Source: Paraspadella gotoi (lineage: Eukaryota > Chaetognatha). From it: a stretch of DNA of 64,000 nucleotides. The position numbers and the translations under genes are program-made. The notes under the pieces are model-generated. The model was not told where the DNA came from and searched no databases. It saw nothing but the letters and a program-made list of their open reading frames with translations. The stretch lies in NCBI GenBank assembly GCA_051294375.1, contig CM119271.1, positions 8,790,692 to 8,854,691 of the forward strand. Direction: 5' to 3'. Shown here piece by piece: positions 63,935 to 64,000 of this stretch; positions within the stretch are counted from its first letter, which is position 1; each line of letters starts with the position of its first letter.

Positions 63935-64000
63935 CCTTGTAATTACAGGACGGCGACTTTAAAAAAACCGACAATGTCAGATGGGATTTTACGATGCGAA

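Overview
The window is eukaryotic (metazoan) genomic DNA: AT-rich, largely non-coding, crowded with microsatellites, and interrupted by 29 runs of N. Spliced exons with GT..AG introns and a NET-family zinc-finger gene (noc/elbow, vertebrate ZNF503/ZNF703) show it is an animal. The heavy (GA)n/(CT)n content suggests an invertebrate. I cannot fix the phylum from this sequence. Only one protein-coding gene can be supported, on the minus strand at 55228..52830. Its 5' exon(s) are not visible, and an N-run removes the first half of its zinc finger.

Layout. 1-8.3 kb: purine-rich and AT-rich DNA with GAC, GAT, TAG and GTGA microsatellites and two large N gaps. 8.3-23.8 kb: a staircase of overlapping near-copies A (8312-13569), B (13570-19683), C (19684-23198) and D (23224-23790). 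They differ mostly by 1-3 base indels, which looks like unmerged or raw long-read sequence rather than biological amplification. 23.8-34.3 kb: AT-rich DNA, a GC-rich patch, degenerate telomere-like repeats, a 430-bp (AGAA)n array and pyrimidine-rich tracts, with no supported gene. 34.3-37.9 kb: two copies of one locus, one empty and one carrying a 2.34-kb transposon-like insertion with GC-rich inverted ends and an 8-bp target-site duplication. 37.9-39.9 kb: AT-rich, with a second telomere-like patch. 39.9-46.7 kb: an X-Y-X'-inverted-Y' rearrangement. 48.5-51.2 kb: a long imperfect inverted repeat. 52.8-55.2 kb: the zinc-finger gene in a GC-rich island. 56.5-62.6 kb: a second X-Y-X'-inverted-Y' rearrangement (P-Q-P'-Q'). 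62.6-64 kb: purine-rich DNA ending in a direct repeat across a 10-N gap.

A dispersed repeat of about 200-270 bp (called R1 here) occurs at least 13 times in both orientations, and a GC-rich element (called G1 here) occurs three times. Runs of exactly 25 N (3628, 19473, 23199, 38253, 41721, 45738, 48393, 60815) often lie inside or beside the noisy duplicated blocks. This points to long-read gap filling as the source of much of the apparent structure. Other N-runs: 4471-5025, 7327-8028, 9655-9847, 10688-10923, 11798-12443, 25223-25630, 25913-26045, 26195-26388, 27285-27294, 27599-27787, 28006-28202, 32045-32273, 33663-33812, 34423-34571, 47067-47484, 51688-52114, 52578-52824, 53307-53593, 54868-55099, 55411-55627, 55996-56145, 63723-63732. 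Many of these sit in (GA)n/(CT)n tracts.
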